Positions 43,464-52,691 of a stretch of 64,000 nucleotides of DNA are shown here, piece after piece; positions within the stretch are counted from its first letter, which is position 1; every line of letters begins with the position of its first letter. The stretch comes from Maribacter polysiphoniae. GTDB taxonomy: Bacteria > Bacteroidota > Bacteroidia > Flavobacteriales > Flavobacteriaceae. Under the pieces are notes generated by a model. The model saw only the letters and a list, made by a program, of their open reading frames with translations. It was not told the origin of the DNA and searched no databases. The position numbers were made by a program, and so were the translations under genes. The stretch lies in the NCBI RefSeq assembly GCF_003148665.1, contig NZ_QGGQ01000005.1, positions 226,339 through 290,338 on the forward strand. Reading direction: 5' to 3'.

Positions 43464-44720
43464 ATGTTCAGTAAAGATCGTTGGAAAGAAATAATGGAGG
43501 TGCTCTCAAGCAATGTGCTCAGAACCGTAGCGACCGCATTTGGGGTGGGGTGGGGTATTTTTATTTTGATCATCTTACTTGCTGCGGGTAAAGGCCTCGA
43601 AAATGGTATTCGACAAGAATTCAATGGGGTGGCCACCAATACATTGTTTATGTGGTCAGAGAAGACCTCAATGGCTTATCAAGGGCTTCCAGAGGGTAGG
43701 GAGTTTAGTTTTAAATTAGAGGATGTCGATTTGATTCGTCGCAATGTACCCGGCCTACGGATTGTATCCCCAAGAAATAGTATGGGGAGGTCAGATGGCG
43801 ATAATGTGATTCGGGGCACGGAAGGCGGACAATATCGCGTGTTTGGCGACTATCCGGAAATCATAGAGCAGAATTCCATATTCACTTCAAAAGGGCGTTT
43901 TTTAAACCATAAGGATATCAATGAGAAACGAAAGGTGGTTGTTATTGGAAACGGCATCAGAAAAGATCTTTATGATACCGATGAAGAGGTTATAGGTACG
44001 TATGTAAAAATAAGTGGTATCAATTTTATGGTTGTTGGAATTTATAAGGAAAAATCGAGTAATGGTGGGGGTGAGGACAGTGAGCGCCAAATTTATATGC
44101 CATTTACGACATTCTCACAAGCTTATAACCGGGCCGATAATGTAGGGTGGATGGCCATAACGGCTGAGGATGGAAAATCGATAAGTCAACTGAACAAGAC
44201 GATATTGAAAACGGTAAAGGAAAGCAGAAAAGTACACCCGGATGATGAGCGGGCCATTGGGTATTTTGACCTTTATGAACAGTATAATCGCGTAGAAAGC
44301 CTCTTTGGTGCCATAAGTTTTATCGCTTACTTTGTGGGTGTATTAGTGCTTATTTCCGGTGTTATTGGGGTCAGTAATATCATGTTGATCGTCATCAAGG
44401 AGCGTACGAAGGAAATAGGTATTCGTCGCGCTCTAGGGGAAAACCCATGGTCAATCAAACTACAAATATTGATGGAGTCTATTTTTCTGACCATTGTATC
44501 CGGGATGGTGGGTATCATATTTGGTTCCTTCACCATCTATAGTATCAATGCCGTTTTGGATTCGGTTGGGCCCGTCAATATGTTTTTAAATCCAAGTGTA
44601 AGTCTGGGTGTGGTTTTAATAGCAATGGGCATTTTGGTGATAGCAGGGCTATTGGCTGGGTTTATCCCCGCAAACAAAGCCATTAAGATCCGGCCTATTG
44701 AGGCATTACGAATAGAGTAA
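43464..44720 (+). CDS. ABC transporter permease, MacB/FtsX type (array member 2)
   Basis: A 418-residue paralogue of the preceding permease (MFSKDRWKEIMEVLSSNVLRTVATAFGVGWGIFILI), with the same four-helix plus periplasmic-core layout, VIKERTKEIGIRRALGE and the terminal PANKAIKIRPIEALRIE. 30 bases downstream of member 1 and 28 upstream of the adaptor. Members 1 and 2 are different enough to form a heterodimer, whereas MacB itself is a homodimer (inference). Confidence 0.92.
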   Translation: MFSKDRWKEIMEVLSSNVLRTVATAFGVGWGIFILIILLAAGKGLENGIRQEFNGVATNTLFMWSEKTSMAYQGLPEGREFSFKLEDVDLIRRNVPGLRIVSPRNSMGRSDGDNVIRGTEGGQYRVFGDYPEIIEQNSIFTSKGRFLNHKDINEKRKVVVIGNGIRKDLYDTDEEVIGTYVKISGINFMVVGIYKEKSSNGGGEDSERQIYMPFTTFSQAYNRADNVGWMAITAEDGKSISQLNKTILKTVKESRKVHPDDERAIGYFDLYEQYNRVESLFGAISFIAYFVGVLVLISGVIGVSNIMLIVIKERTKEIGIRRALGENPWSIKLQILMESIFLTIVSGMVGIIFGSFTIYSINAVLDSVGPVNMFLNPSVSLGVVLIAMGILVIAGLLAGFIPANKAIKIRPIEALRIE

Positions 44721-44748
44721 CATCAATCAAACTGAAAAATAATAAAAA

Positions 44749-45861
44749 ATGAAAAAGTCGGTTACAAGAATTATTTTAGTGCTTATCATCGTTTTATTCG
44801 GTGGGGCTATGTATTACTTATACCATAAGAATGCTGAAGATCCCGTGGTGTATGAAACCGAAACACCAAGCAAGAAAAACATCATTAAAAAAACTGTCGC
44901 AACGGGTAGTATTCTTCCCTTGGAGGAAGTACTCATAAAACCTAATATTTCGGGAGTCATCGAAGAGGTTTTCGTAGAAGGGGGTGATTATGTTAAGTCC
45001 GGTGACCTTTTGGCCCGGATCAAGGTAGTGCCAAACTTAAATGCTTTAATTGATGCAAGGAACAATATTGATGAGGCCCGGATTTCCCTTGATGATCAAA
45101 AACGAAATTTGGATCGCCAAAAAAGTCTTTTTGATAAAGGAGTGATTTCTAAAGTAGATTTGGAGAGGGCCCAGGTTACTTTTGATCAGGCACAACAGTC
45201 TTATAGGGCTGCCAATAAACGTTATGATATTGTAAAAACAGGTACTACCAGTGGTTATGGCAATGCAGCCAATACCATGATCCGGGCAACCGTTAGTGGT
45301 ATGGTCCTGGATGTACCCGTTGAAGTGGGCAATCAAGTGATTGAAAGCAATAACTTTAATGAAGGTACGACCATCGCAGCCATCGCGGATGTTGAAAAAA
45401 TGATTTTCGAAGGTAAGGTCGATGAGTCGGAGGTGGGCAAGATCAAGGAGGACCTCCCCTTGGAGATTACGGTGGGAGCCATTGAAAATAAGGTGTTTGA
45501 TGCGGTTTTGGATTATATTGCGCCTAAAGGGAAGGAAGAGAATGGTGCCATCCAATTTGAAATCAAGGGAACCCTTAGTAAACAAGATACCGTATTCATT
45601 AGGGCCGGTCTTAGTGCCAATGCCTCGATTATTCTTGGAAGGGCCGATAGTGTCTTGGCCGTCAAGGAAGCTTTGGTGCAGTTTGATGTCGATACCAAGA
45701 AACCTTTTGTTGAAATTGAAAAGGGCGAACAGGATTTTGAGCGCAAGGATATTGAATTGGGCATTAGTGATGGAATTTTTGTCGAGATCAAATCCGGGAT
45801 TTCGGAAGGCGATAAGATCAAGGTATGGAATGAGGTGAAACCCGATGAATTTGCCAATTAA
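44749..45861 (+). CDS. Efflux periplasmic adaptor, MacA/HlyD type (first copy)
   Basis: A 370-residue membrane-fusion protein. N-terminal anchor (about 6-25), beta-barrel/lipoyl half-motif (VATGSILPLEEVLIKPNISGVIEEVFVEGG), a coiled-coil hairpin (about 100-165, NIDEARISLDDQKRNLDRQKSLFDKGVIS), the second lipoyl half (IRATVSGMVLDVPVEVGNQV) and a membrane-proximal domain. It bridges inner-membrane permeases and TolC. Closely similar in layout to the adaptor at 49262, showing duplication of a permease-permease-adaptor block. Confidence 0.93.
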   Translation: MKKSVTRIILVLIIVLFGGAMYYLYHKNAEDPVVYETETPSKKNIIKKTVATGSILPLEEVLIKPNISGVIEEVFVEGGDYVKSGDLLARIKVVPNLNALIDARNNIDEARISLDDQKRNLDRQKSLFDKGVISKVDLERAQVTFDQAQQSYRAANKRYDIVKTGTTSGYGNAANTMIRATVSGMVLDVPVEVGNQVIESNNFNEGTTIAAIADVEKMIFEGKVDESEVGKIKEDLPLEITVGAIENKVFDAVLDYIAPKGKEENGAIQFEIKGTLSKQDTVFIRAGLSANASIILGRADSVLAVKEALVQFDVDTKKPFVEIEKGEQDFERKDIELGISDGIFVEIKSGISEGDKIKVWNEVKPDEFAN

Positions 45862-46032
45862 CACGATGTATTTTGAATATAAACGGGAGTGGAAAATCGT
45901 TTGAAGGTCCATAGGCATCCGTTTGAGTTTTTTTAACATAATATTTGGAGTTATTGTTGTAACATTTTAACAACTTAGGTGTCCTATTGTTGGATTCTAT
46001 TCTAGATAATTCCAAACAACAAACAAACCGAC
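45862..46032 (+). promoter_or_regulatory. Regulatory gap inside the efflux array
   Basis: 171 bases between the first adaptor and the ATPase gene. It contains TGTAACATTTT (45958-45968), also found as TGTAACATTTG at 42107-42117 upstream of array member 1. That copy here is framed by GTTGT...ACAAC (45956-45960 / 45970-45974). This suggests a second transcription start with a shared control site. Confidence 0.4.
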
Positions 46033-46734
46033 ATGATTGAAATAAAAGATCTTCATAAATCCTATAAAATGGGAAGTAATTCCCTTCACGTACTGAAAGG
46101 AATAAATTTTACGGCAGAAGCAGGTGAATTAGTGGCAATCATGGGGTCTTCGGGTTCAGGTAAATCAACCTTGCTGAATATCCTGGGTATGTTGGATGAA
46201 GCCGATTCGGGGGATTATACCTTGGATGGCGTACCGATTAAGAATCTCAATGAAACCAAAGCCGCCAAATATCGCAATAAGTTTTTGGGATTCATCTTTC
46301 AGTCGTTCAACTTGATCAATTATAAAAGTGCCATGGAGAATGTGGCCTTACCCCTATATTATCAAAAGATCCCAAGAAAGGAGCGTCAGGAAAGGGCGAT
46401 GAAGTATTTGGAACAGGTGGGTTTAAAGGAGTGGGCACACCATTTGCCCAGTGAACTTTCCGGAGGACAAAAACAACGTGTTGCCATTGCCCGGGCCATG
46501 GCAGCGGAACCTAAGGTGCTATTGGCTGATGAGCCTACCGGTGCCTTGGATAGTACCACTTCATATGAGGTGATGGACCTTATCCAAAAAATAAATGACC
46601 AAGGGAACACGATTTTGGTGGTGACCCATGAAGATGATATAGCCCATATGTGCAAACGGATTATTCATTTAAAGGACGGCGTTATCGAAAAGGATGAAAA
46701 AGTCACCCAGGTAAGAGCTTCACAATATGTTTAG
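46033..46734 (+). CDS. ABC transporter ATP-binding protein, MacB/LolD type
   Basis: A 233-residue ATPase: Walker A GSSGSGKST (38-46), Q-loop in FIFQSFNLI, signature LSGGQKQR, Walker B VLLADEPTGALD, H-loop VVTHEDD. It powers MacB/FtsX-type permeases. It is the only ATP-binding subunit in an array with four permeases, so it probably serves all of them. Its end overlaps the next permease start by eight bases. Confidence 0.95.
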   Translation: MIEIKDLHKSYKMGSNSLHVLKGINFTAEAGELVAIMGSSGSGKSTLLNILGMLDEADSGDYTLDGVPIKNLNETKAAKYRNKFLGFIFQSFNLINYKSAMENVALPLYYQKIPRKERQERAMKYLEQVGLKEWAHHLPSELSGGQKQRVAIARAMAAEPKVLLADEPTGALDSTTSYEVMDLIQKINDQGNTILVVTHEDDIAHMCKRIIHLKDGVIEKDEKVTQVRASQYV

Positions 46735-47956
46735 TAGGGATAGCTGGAAGGAAATATTCGAAACGATACAAAAGAACAAATTACGTACGTTCTTGTCGGG
46801 ATTTACCGTAGCCTTGGGTATTCTGATATTCGTTTCTTTGGTTGGTTTGACCAACGGACTCCAAAACACTTTCGATGAGTTTTTCAATGATGACTCGACC
46901 AATACCTTCTTTATTTTTCCAGGGCGTACATCCATGCCGTATAAGGGCTATAAATCAAACCGACAGATCGAATTTGACAATAGTGATTTAGTCGATATAA
47001 AAAAGAATTTCTCGATGTTCGTCCAATATGTGTCCCCGAGAATCGATCGGAGCGGGCTTGTGAAATACAATAATGAATCCAATAATTATACAACCAGGGC
47101 CGTAAGTGAGTCATATCAATTTGCAGAGAAGACCATTATGATGAAGGGCCGTTATTTGAATTTCGAGGATGTAAAGAAGAAGGCCAAATATGCGGTAATC
47201 GGTAGGTTGGTTGAGAAGGATTTGTTTGGGAGCGAGGATGCAATAGCCAAATACATTGATGTTTCAGGTAGTGTTTTTAAGGTTATCGGTGTATTTCAGG
47301 ATGATGGGGGTGATGATGAGGAACGCAGGATATACATCCCGTACACCACAAGGCAATTGATAGAAAAGAATACGGACAAGGTCGACCGAATTGTGGTTGG
47401 GTTCAAACCAGAAATCGGATATGCCGGGGCCATGGCCTTTGATAAAAGCCTCAATAATTTCCTTAGGGAAAAGAAGTATATAAGTCCAAAGGACCAGAAT
47501 GGAATCTATATTCGAAACGTAATGGATCAATATGAGCAGAATCAGCAATTTGCAGGTGTTTTGGCGATTATCGGAGGAGCCATAGCATTTGGAACCATTT
47601 TGGCCGGTATCATAGGAATCAGTAACATCATGGTATTCGTGGTCAAGGAACGAACCAAGGAATTGGGAATCAGGAAGGCCCTAGGGGCAACCCCCCGGGC
47701 TGTGGTTGGCTCAATATTACTGGAATCAACTTTCATAACCACTATTTCAGGGGTGTTTGGAATGGTTCTGGGGATGGCGATTTTAAGCTCTATGGGTGAA
47801 AAATTGAAGGATTATTTTATTACCAATCCGTATATAAATTTAGGGTTGGCAATCTTTGCAACGGTTCTATTGATCGTATGTGGTGCGATAGCCGGGTATA
47901 TACCAGCCAGACGTGCTGCAAGGATTAAACCAATAGTGGCATTAAGAGACGATTGA
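46727..47956 (+). CDS. ABC transporter permease, MacB/FtsX type (array member 3)
   Basis: A 409-residue paralogue (MFSRDSWKEIFETIQKNKLRTFLSGFTVALGILIFV). Periplasmic MacB_PCD core, VVKERTKELGIRKALGATPRAVVGSILLES, ending PARRAARIKPIVALRDD. Start overlaps the ATPase gene by eight bases, so it is translationally coupled to it; member 4 follows after one base. It pairs most likely with member 4. Confidence 0.93.
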   Translation: MFSRDSWKEIFETIQKNKLRTFLSGFTVALGILIFVSLVGLTNGLQNTFDEFFNDDSTNTFFIFPGRTSMPYKGYKSNRQIEFDNSDLVDIKKNFSMFVQYVSPRIDRSGLVKYNNESNNYTTRAVSESYQFAEKTIMMKGRYLNFEDVKKKAKYAVIGRLVEKDLFGSEDAIAKYIDVSGSVFKVIGVFQDDGGDDEERRIYIPYTTRQLIEKNTDKVDRIVVGFKPEIGYAGAMAFDKSLNNFLREKKYISPKDQNGIYIRNVMDQYEQNQQFAGVLAIIGGAIAFGTILAGIIGISNIMVFVVKERTKELGIRKALGATPRAVVGSILLESTFITTISGVFGMVLGMAILSSMGEKLKDYFITNPYINLGLAIFATVLLIVCGAIAGYIPARRAARIKPIVALRDD

Positions 47957-47957
47957 T

Positions 47958-49220
47958 ATGGGATTCTTATTCGATAAAAATACATGGCAGGAAATTTTTG
48001 GTTCTATTGGAAAAAATAAGACCAGAACAATCATCACTATGATTGGGGTACTATGGGGAATCTTTGTCTACATAGGCCTTTCAGGTGCTGCAAAGGGAAT
48101 GGACAATGGTTTTGAGAAGGTGTTCAAAACGGTGTCAATGAACAGTATGTTCGTATGGGGGCAGAGTACAAGTAAACCTTATGATGGTTTTAAAACCGGT
48201 AGGCAAATGCAATTGAAGTTGGACAATGTGACCGAATTGCAAAACAGGATTCCTGAAATACAATATATAGCACCACGAATAACATTGGGCAACTTTGGTT
48301 CCGATCCGGTTTATACGGTTCGCGGTCAAAAATCAGGAACGTATACCATAAATGGGGATTATCCGGTGTATACCAAGATCGCTACCAAGAAAATATTCGA
48401 CGGTGGTAGGTTTATTAATGATGAGGATATCAGACAGGCCCGGAAGGTTTGTGTGATAGGGGAACGGAATCTGCAGGAGTTATTCGAAAAAGATGAAAAT
48501 CCGGTTGGTCAGTACATTCGAATCGGTAGTGTGTATTTTCAAGTAATCGGTGTGCATAAAATGGCCCAGGGTGTCAGTTTTGATAATGATGGCGACATTT
48601 TTATACCCTTTTCCACATACAGGAAATTGTATAATTCGGGGGATAATATCGGGTATATGTGTATTGCCGCTTATGATGATGCAGACGTTGTGCAGGTTGA
48701 GAAGGATGTAAAGTCGATCTTGAAAAGTATCCATAGGGTCGACCCAGAGGATGAAAGGGCGTTTGGTTCGTTCAACCTAGGGGAAATGTTCACCAAGATT
48801 TCCGGTTTTGCCAAGGGGTTGACCTTTGTGTCCCTGATTGTGGGAATCGCTACCATTTTGGCGGGTGTAATTGGTATTGGTAATATCCTTCTGATATCGG
48901 TTAAGGAAAGAACCAAGGAGTTGGGCGTAAGACGGGCGCTTGGGGCCACACCCAAAGAGGTAAAATCACAGATCATACTCGAGTCCGTATTCTTGACCGT
49001 TTTGGCGGGAATTATTGGGGTCATCCTCGGGGCGGGGGTATTGAGCCTAATCAACAATATGACGAAAGATGTCGATTTCCCATATACCAATCCGACCGTG
49101 CCTATTCCTTATGTTTTGGGGGCCTTGGCCATCATGGTGGTATTGGGAACACTGATAGGGCTTATACCGGCACATCGGGCGGTAAGTATAAAACCAATTG
49201 ATGCATTGCGCGAAGAATAA
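47958..49220 (+). CDS. ABC transporter permease, MacB/FtsX type (array member 4)
   Basis: A 420-residue paralogue (WQEIFGSIGKNKTRTIITMIGVLWGIFVYIG) with VKERTKELGVRRALGATPKEVKSQIILES and the usual end PAHRAVSIKPIDALREE. Members 3 and 4 are separated by a single base. The consistent order permease-permease-adaptor in both halves argues for block duplication. Confidence 0.93.
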   Translation: MGFLFDKNTWQEIFGSIGKNKTRTIITMIGVLWGIFVYIGLSGAAKGMDNGFEKVFKTVSMNSMFVWGQSTSKPYDGFKTGRQMQLKLDNVTELQNRIPEIQYIAPRITLGNFGSDPVYTVRGQKSGTYTINGDYPVYTKIATKKIFDGGRFINDEDIRQARKVCVIGERNLQELFEKDENPVGQYIRIGSVYFQVIGVHKMAQGVSFDNDGDIFIPFSTYRKLYNSGDNIGYMCIAAYDDADVVQVEKDVKSILKSIHRVDPEDERAFGSFNLGEMFTKISGFAKGLTFVSLIVGIATILAGVIGIGNILLISVKERTKELGVRRALGATPKEVKSQIILESVFLTVLAGIIGVILGAGVLSLINNMTKDVDFPYTNPTVPIPYVLGALAIMVVLGTLIGLIPAHRAVSIKPIDALREE

Positions 49221-49261
49221 AAACAAACAACAAACCAGTATATAAATAAACATCTATTAAA

Positions 49262-50416
49262 ATGAACAAAATTTTAAAATATTCGTTGATTGGACTTTTG
49301 GTGCTAGGAGCGCTTTGGGCTGCGGCATTTTTTATAAAATCCAACAGTAAATCTGCGGTTACCTATGAAACCATGAAACCGTTCATTGCCAATATTGAAA
49401 AGAAAACAGTGGCTACTGGAAAGGTTGTTCCTGAAGACGAAATCGAGATCAAACCACAGATTTCAGGGATAATCGAGAAGATCTTCATGGAAGAAGGGGC
49501 TAAAGTAAAATCGGGGGACTTAATCGCCAGGATAAAGGTAGTGCCTAACGAACAGTCGTTGAACCAAGCTCGCGGCCGAGTGCGAAATGCCGAATTGGCG
49601 TTGAACAATGTAACCATTGAATACAATAGGAATAAAGCCTTATTCGATAAGGGGGTTATATCGAGTCAAGATTTTAACAACCTGCAATTGCAGTATGATC
49701 AAGCCAAACAGGAGTTAAGCAATGCCCAAAGTGATTACCAAATCATTAAAAGGGGTTCTGCCGGAGGGTCAGCAACTGCAAATACGAATATTAGGGCAAC
49801 GGTAGATGGGACTATTCTCGAAATTCCTGTAGAGGAAGGAGATCAGGTCATCCAAAGTAACAACTTCAATGATGGTACCACCATTGCCACCATTGCCGAT
49901 TTGACCAAAATGATCTTCGAGGGCAAGGTCGATGAGGGTGAGGTAGGGAAACTGAAATTGGGAACCGCTTTGAAAATAAGCCTTGGAGCTGTTGAAGGAA
50001 AGGAATTGGATGCCAAACTACGATTTATTGCCCCTAAGGGAATCGAGGAAACCGGAGCCGTACAGTTCAAGATAGAAGGGGATGTCGAGGTGGATGACGA
50101 TGTTTTCATCCGTGCGGGTTATAGTGCCAATGCATCGATGATCTTGGAAAAGAAAGATAGTGTTATGGTCATACCGGAAGCACTATTGCAATTTGATAAG
50201 AAAACGGATAAACCCTATGTGGAAGTTGCGGTAGGAAATGTGGAGGATCAAAAATTTGAGCGTAAGGATATTGAAATAGGGATTTCCGACGGGGTAAACG
50301 TTGAAATCGTATCCGGTATTACCCAAGACGACGAAGTTAAACAATGGAACAAAACCGAGCCTATCAAAAAAGGAGAGGAAGAGGGCGAGGAAGGTTCCGA
50401 GGATAGTGAGGAATAA
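49262..50416 (+). CDS. Efflux periplasmic adaptor, MacA/HlyD type (second copy)
   Basis: A 384-residue membrane-fusion protein collinear with that at 44749. N-terminal anchor (about 6-25), lipoyl halves (VATGKVVPEDEIEIKPQISGIIEKIF; IRATVDGTILEIPVEEGDQVI), coiled-coil hairpin, and a long acidic C-terminal tail rich in Glu and Gly that the first copy lacks. It should couple members 3 and 4 to TolC. Confidence 0.93.
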   Translation: MNKILKYSLIGLLVLGALWAAAFFIKSNSKSAVTYETMKPFIANIEKKTVATGKVVPEDEIEIKPQISGIIEKIFMEEGAKVKSGDLIARIKVVPNEQSLNQARGRVRNAELALNNVTIEYNRNKALFDKGVISSQDFNNLQLQYDQAKQELSNAQSDYQIIKRGSAGGSATANTNIRATVDGTILEIPVEEGDQVIQSNNFNDGTTIATIADLTKMIFEGKVDEGEVGKLKLGTALKISLGAVEGKELDAKLRFIAPKGIEETGAVQFKIEGDVEVDDDVFIRAGYSANASMILEKKDSVMVIPEALLQFDKKTDKPYVEVAVGNVEDQKFERKDIEIGISDGVNVEIVSGITQDDEVKQWNKTEPIKKGEEEGEEGSEDSEE

Positions 50417-50579
50417 ATCATCAATCAATAATCAAAAAATGAAACGGGTACTAAGAAATTTTAAATATGACTTCACAAAAGAAGCGGTTTAAAGTTTTTA
50501 ATGAGGGAACGGGAGTGGTTTTGGACATTCTTGGTTCTTTAATCAACTTATTTTCATTTAATTACAAAAATTTAATCGT

Positions 50580-51929
50580 ATGAAATTTAAACTAACAGCA
50601 ATACTCCTGGTATTTACCATTGGATGGGCAACGGCCCAGCAAAAAAAGTGGACCTTGGAAGAATGTGTTTCCTATGCTGTAGAAAACAATTTGACCGTAG
50701 AACAGTATGAGTTGGATCTGGAAAATGTTAAGATCGATGAAAAGGATGCCTTGGGTGGTTTGTTGCCAAGTTTAAATGCATCCACATCATTTTCAAGTAA
50801 TACGGGTTTCTCATTTAACCCAACCAATAACGAGCCTACCAGTAGTACTGCCAACAACTGGAGTGGGGGTATTAGTTCCAATATTACATTATTTGACGGA
50901 TTACAAAACATCAAAAGATTGAACAGGGCAAAATTGTCGGCCCTTTCAAGTCAATACCGTTTGGATAACTTAAAGGATGATATTCGATTGAACGTGGCCA
51001 ATGCCTATCTTCAAATATTATCCAACAAGGAAGCCTTAAAAGTGGCAAAGGCACAATATGCCGTTACCGTACAGGATTTGAAGCGGACCAAGGAGTTGGT
51101 CGAATCCGGGGTGGTGGCCAAAGGGGATTTGTTGGAGATTGAGGCTACAGCGGCCAATCAGGAACAGCAAATCGTGAATAATGAGAGTCTGGTACTCATA
51201 TCCAGGATCAACCTTGCCCAGCTTTTACAGATAACCGATTATGAAAATTTTGATGTGGCCGATGAGACCTTCGAGATCCCTCCTTCCGAGATTTTGAATA
51301 ATACTCCCAAGACCATATTTGCCAAGGCGTTGGAGTTCCGGAACGATATTAAATTCTCCAAGTCCAATGTTGAGCTTGCAGAAAAGGATTTAGAAATTGC
51401 CAAAGGGGCCTACGCTCCAACCTTGTCGGGGTTCTTACAGTACGGGACAAGATATTCCGATGTAACGGCAATTCCTGATAGTAACGGGGTTCCATATACG
51501 CCAGGATTTAAGGATCAATTATGGATTTTCGATGGGATCTCTTATGGGGCGCAATTGAATATTCCTATTTTTAACGGATGGAGTACACGAAATAACGTGA
51601 GTCGTTCTAAGATCAGTTTGGAGAAATCGAAACTACAGTTCGAACAGGATAAATTAGATCTTGAGACGACCATAAACCAGGTTTATGTTGATGTCACCAC
51701 ATATTACAAGGCCTATGAGGCTGCGAAAAAAACCTTGGAGGCTAGAAGATTGGCCTATGACTATGCCAGGGAACGTTTTGATGTGGGGTTGATGAATTCC
51801 TTTGAATACAGTCAGGCGCAATCCCGAGTCGATAATGCCGAAGCCGATGTGGTACGATCCAAGTATGCCTATATCTTTAAGTTGAAAATCCTTGAATTCT
51901 ATTTTGGTATCCCGATTGCATTGAATTAG
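50580..51929 (+). CDS. TolC-family outer membrane efflux protein
   Basis: A 449-residue protein with a signal peptide ending near TAQQK, followed by the duplicated TolC arrangement of long helices (WTLEECVSYAVENNLTVEQYELDLENVKID; then DIKFSKSNVELAEKDLEIAKGAYAPTLSG) and beta segments. It forms the trimeric outer-membrane duct for the array. 163 bases separate it from the second adaptor; it is the only TolC here. Confidence 0.95.
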   Translation: MKFKLTAILLVFTIGWATAQQKKWTLEECVSYAVENNLTVEQYELDLENVKIDEKDALGGLLPSLNASTSFSSNTGFSFNPTNNEPTSSTANNWSGGISSNITLFDGLQNIKRLNRAKLSALSSQYRLDNLKDDIRLNVANAYLQILSNKEALKVAKAQYAVTVQDLKRTKELVESGVVAKGDLLEIEATAANQEQQIVNNESLVLISRINLAQLLQITDYENFDVADETFEIPPSEILNNTPKTIFAKALEFRNDIKFSKSNVELAEKDLEIAKGAYAPTLSGFLQYGTRYSDVTAIPDSNGVPYTPGFKDQLWIFDGISYGAQLNIPIFNGWSTRNNVSRSKISLEKSKLQFEQDKLDLETTINQVYVDVTTYYKAYEAAKKTLEARRLAYDYARERFDVGLMNSFEYSQAQSRVDNAEADVVRSKYAYIFKLKILEFYFGIPIALN

Positions 51930-51982
51930 ACTCTTTTATACCTTATAAGGAGGTCCATTGCGAATTTACGTATTGGGCCTTT

Positions 51983-52010
51983 TTGCTTTTATAGAGATGG
52001 TCTATCTTTG
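51983..52010 (+). promoter_or_regulatory. tsaB promoter giving a near-leaderless mRNA
   Basis: TTG at 51983-51985, 17 bp spacer, TATCTTTG at 52003-52010. The tsaB ATG begins at 52017, where transcription itself is expected to start. Confidence 0.7.
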
Positions 52011-52016
52011 CAGGCT

Positions 52017-52691
52017 ATGGCTTTAATTCTGAATTTAGAGACGGCTACGACGAATTGCTCTGTTTCCATAGCGAAAGATGGGGACGTAGTAGCGATTAAA
52101 GAACACAATACGCCTAATTTTTCCCATTCCGAACAATTGCATGTCTTTGTTGAAGAGGTCTTGCGGGAAGCCTCCTTGGACAAGAATGATCTTGATGCCG
52201 TTGCTGTCAGCAAAGGTCCTGGATCGTATACGGGATTGCGTATTGGGGTGTCGGCGGCCAAGGGGTTGTGCTATGCCTTGGATCTGCCGTTGATTTCGGT
52301 GCCTACCCTTCGAAGTATGGCCGAACAGGCCAAGGCTTCCGAATTTGATTTTATCGTGCCTTTATTGGATGCCCGAAGAATGGAAGTGTATTCCACGGTT
52401 TTTGATGGGGATTTGAAGGAAGTGCGAGGGACGAAAGCGGAAATCATTGATGGGGAATCCTTCCAAGAATACGCAAGTAAAGGTAAGGTGCTTTTATTGG
52501 GGAGTGGGGCTGAGAAATGTATGGGGGTAATCGAGCATGAAAATGTGACCTACAATACAGTGGTTGTCCCCTCTGCTCGTGAGATGGGGATTTTGTCCTT
52601 TAGGAAGTATCAGGATAAGGAATTTGAGGATGTAGCCTATTTTGAACCTTATTATCTAAAGGATTTCATGATGCAACGCAAAAAGTCCTAG
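52017..52691 (+). CDS. tsaB: tRNA threonylcarbamoyladenosine modification subunit TsaB
   Basis: A 224-residue ASKHA-fold protein, the scaffold partner of TsaD in making t6A at position 37 of ANN-decoding tRNAs. Family motifs: ILNLETATTNCSVSIA at the N-terminus, HSEQLHVFVEEVL, and GPGSYTGLRIGVSAAKGLCYAL. The ATG at 52017 is the family start; a TTG three codons earlier (52008) lies inside the -7 element. Its stop overlaps the convergent mscS-like gene by four bases, with no terminator between. Confidence 0.95.
   Translation: MALILNLETATTNCSVSIAKDGDVVAIKEHNTPNFSHSEQLHVFVEEVLREASLDKNDLDAVAVSKGPGSYTGLRIGVSAAKGLCYALDLPLISVPTLRSMAEQAKASEFDFIVPLLDARRMEVYSTVFDGDLKEVRGTKAEIIDGESFQEYASKGKVLLLGSGAEKCMGVIEHENVTYNTVVVPSAREMGILSFRKYQDKEFEDVAYFEPYYLKDFMMQRKKS

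Noticed and set aside
45046..45939. 297-codon minus-strand open frame over the first adaptor gene
   Set aside because: Fully antisense to a well-supported MacA/HlyD adaptor; composition is that of a shadow frame.
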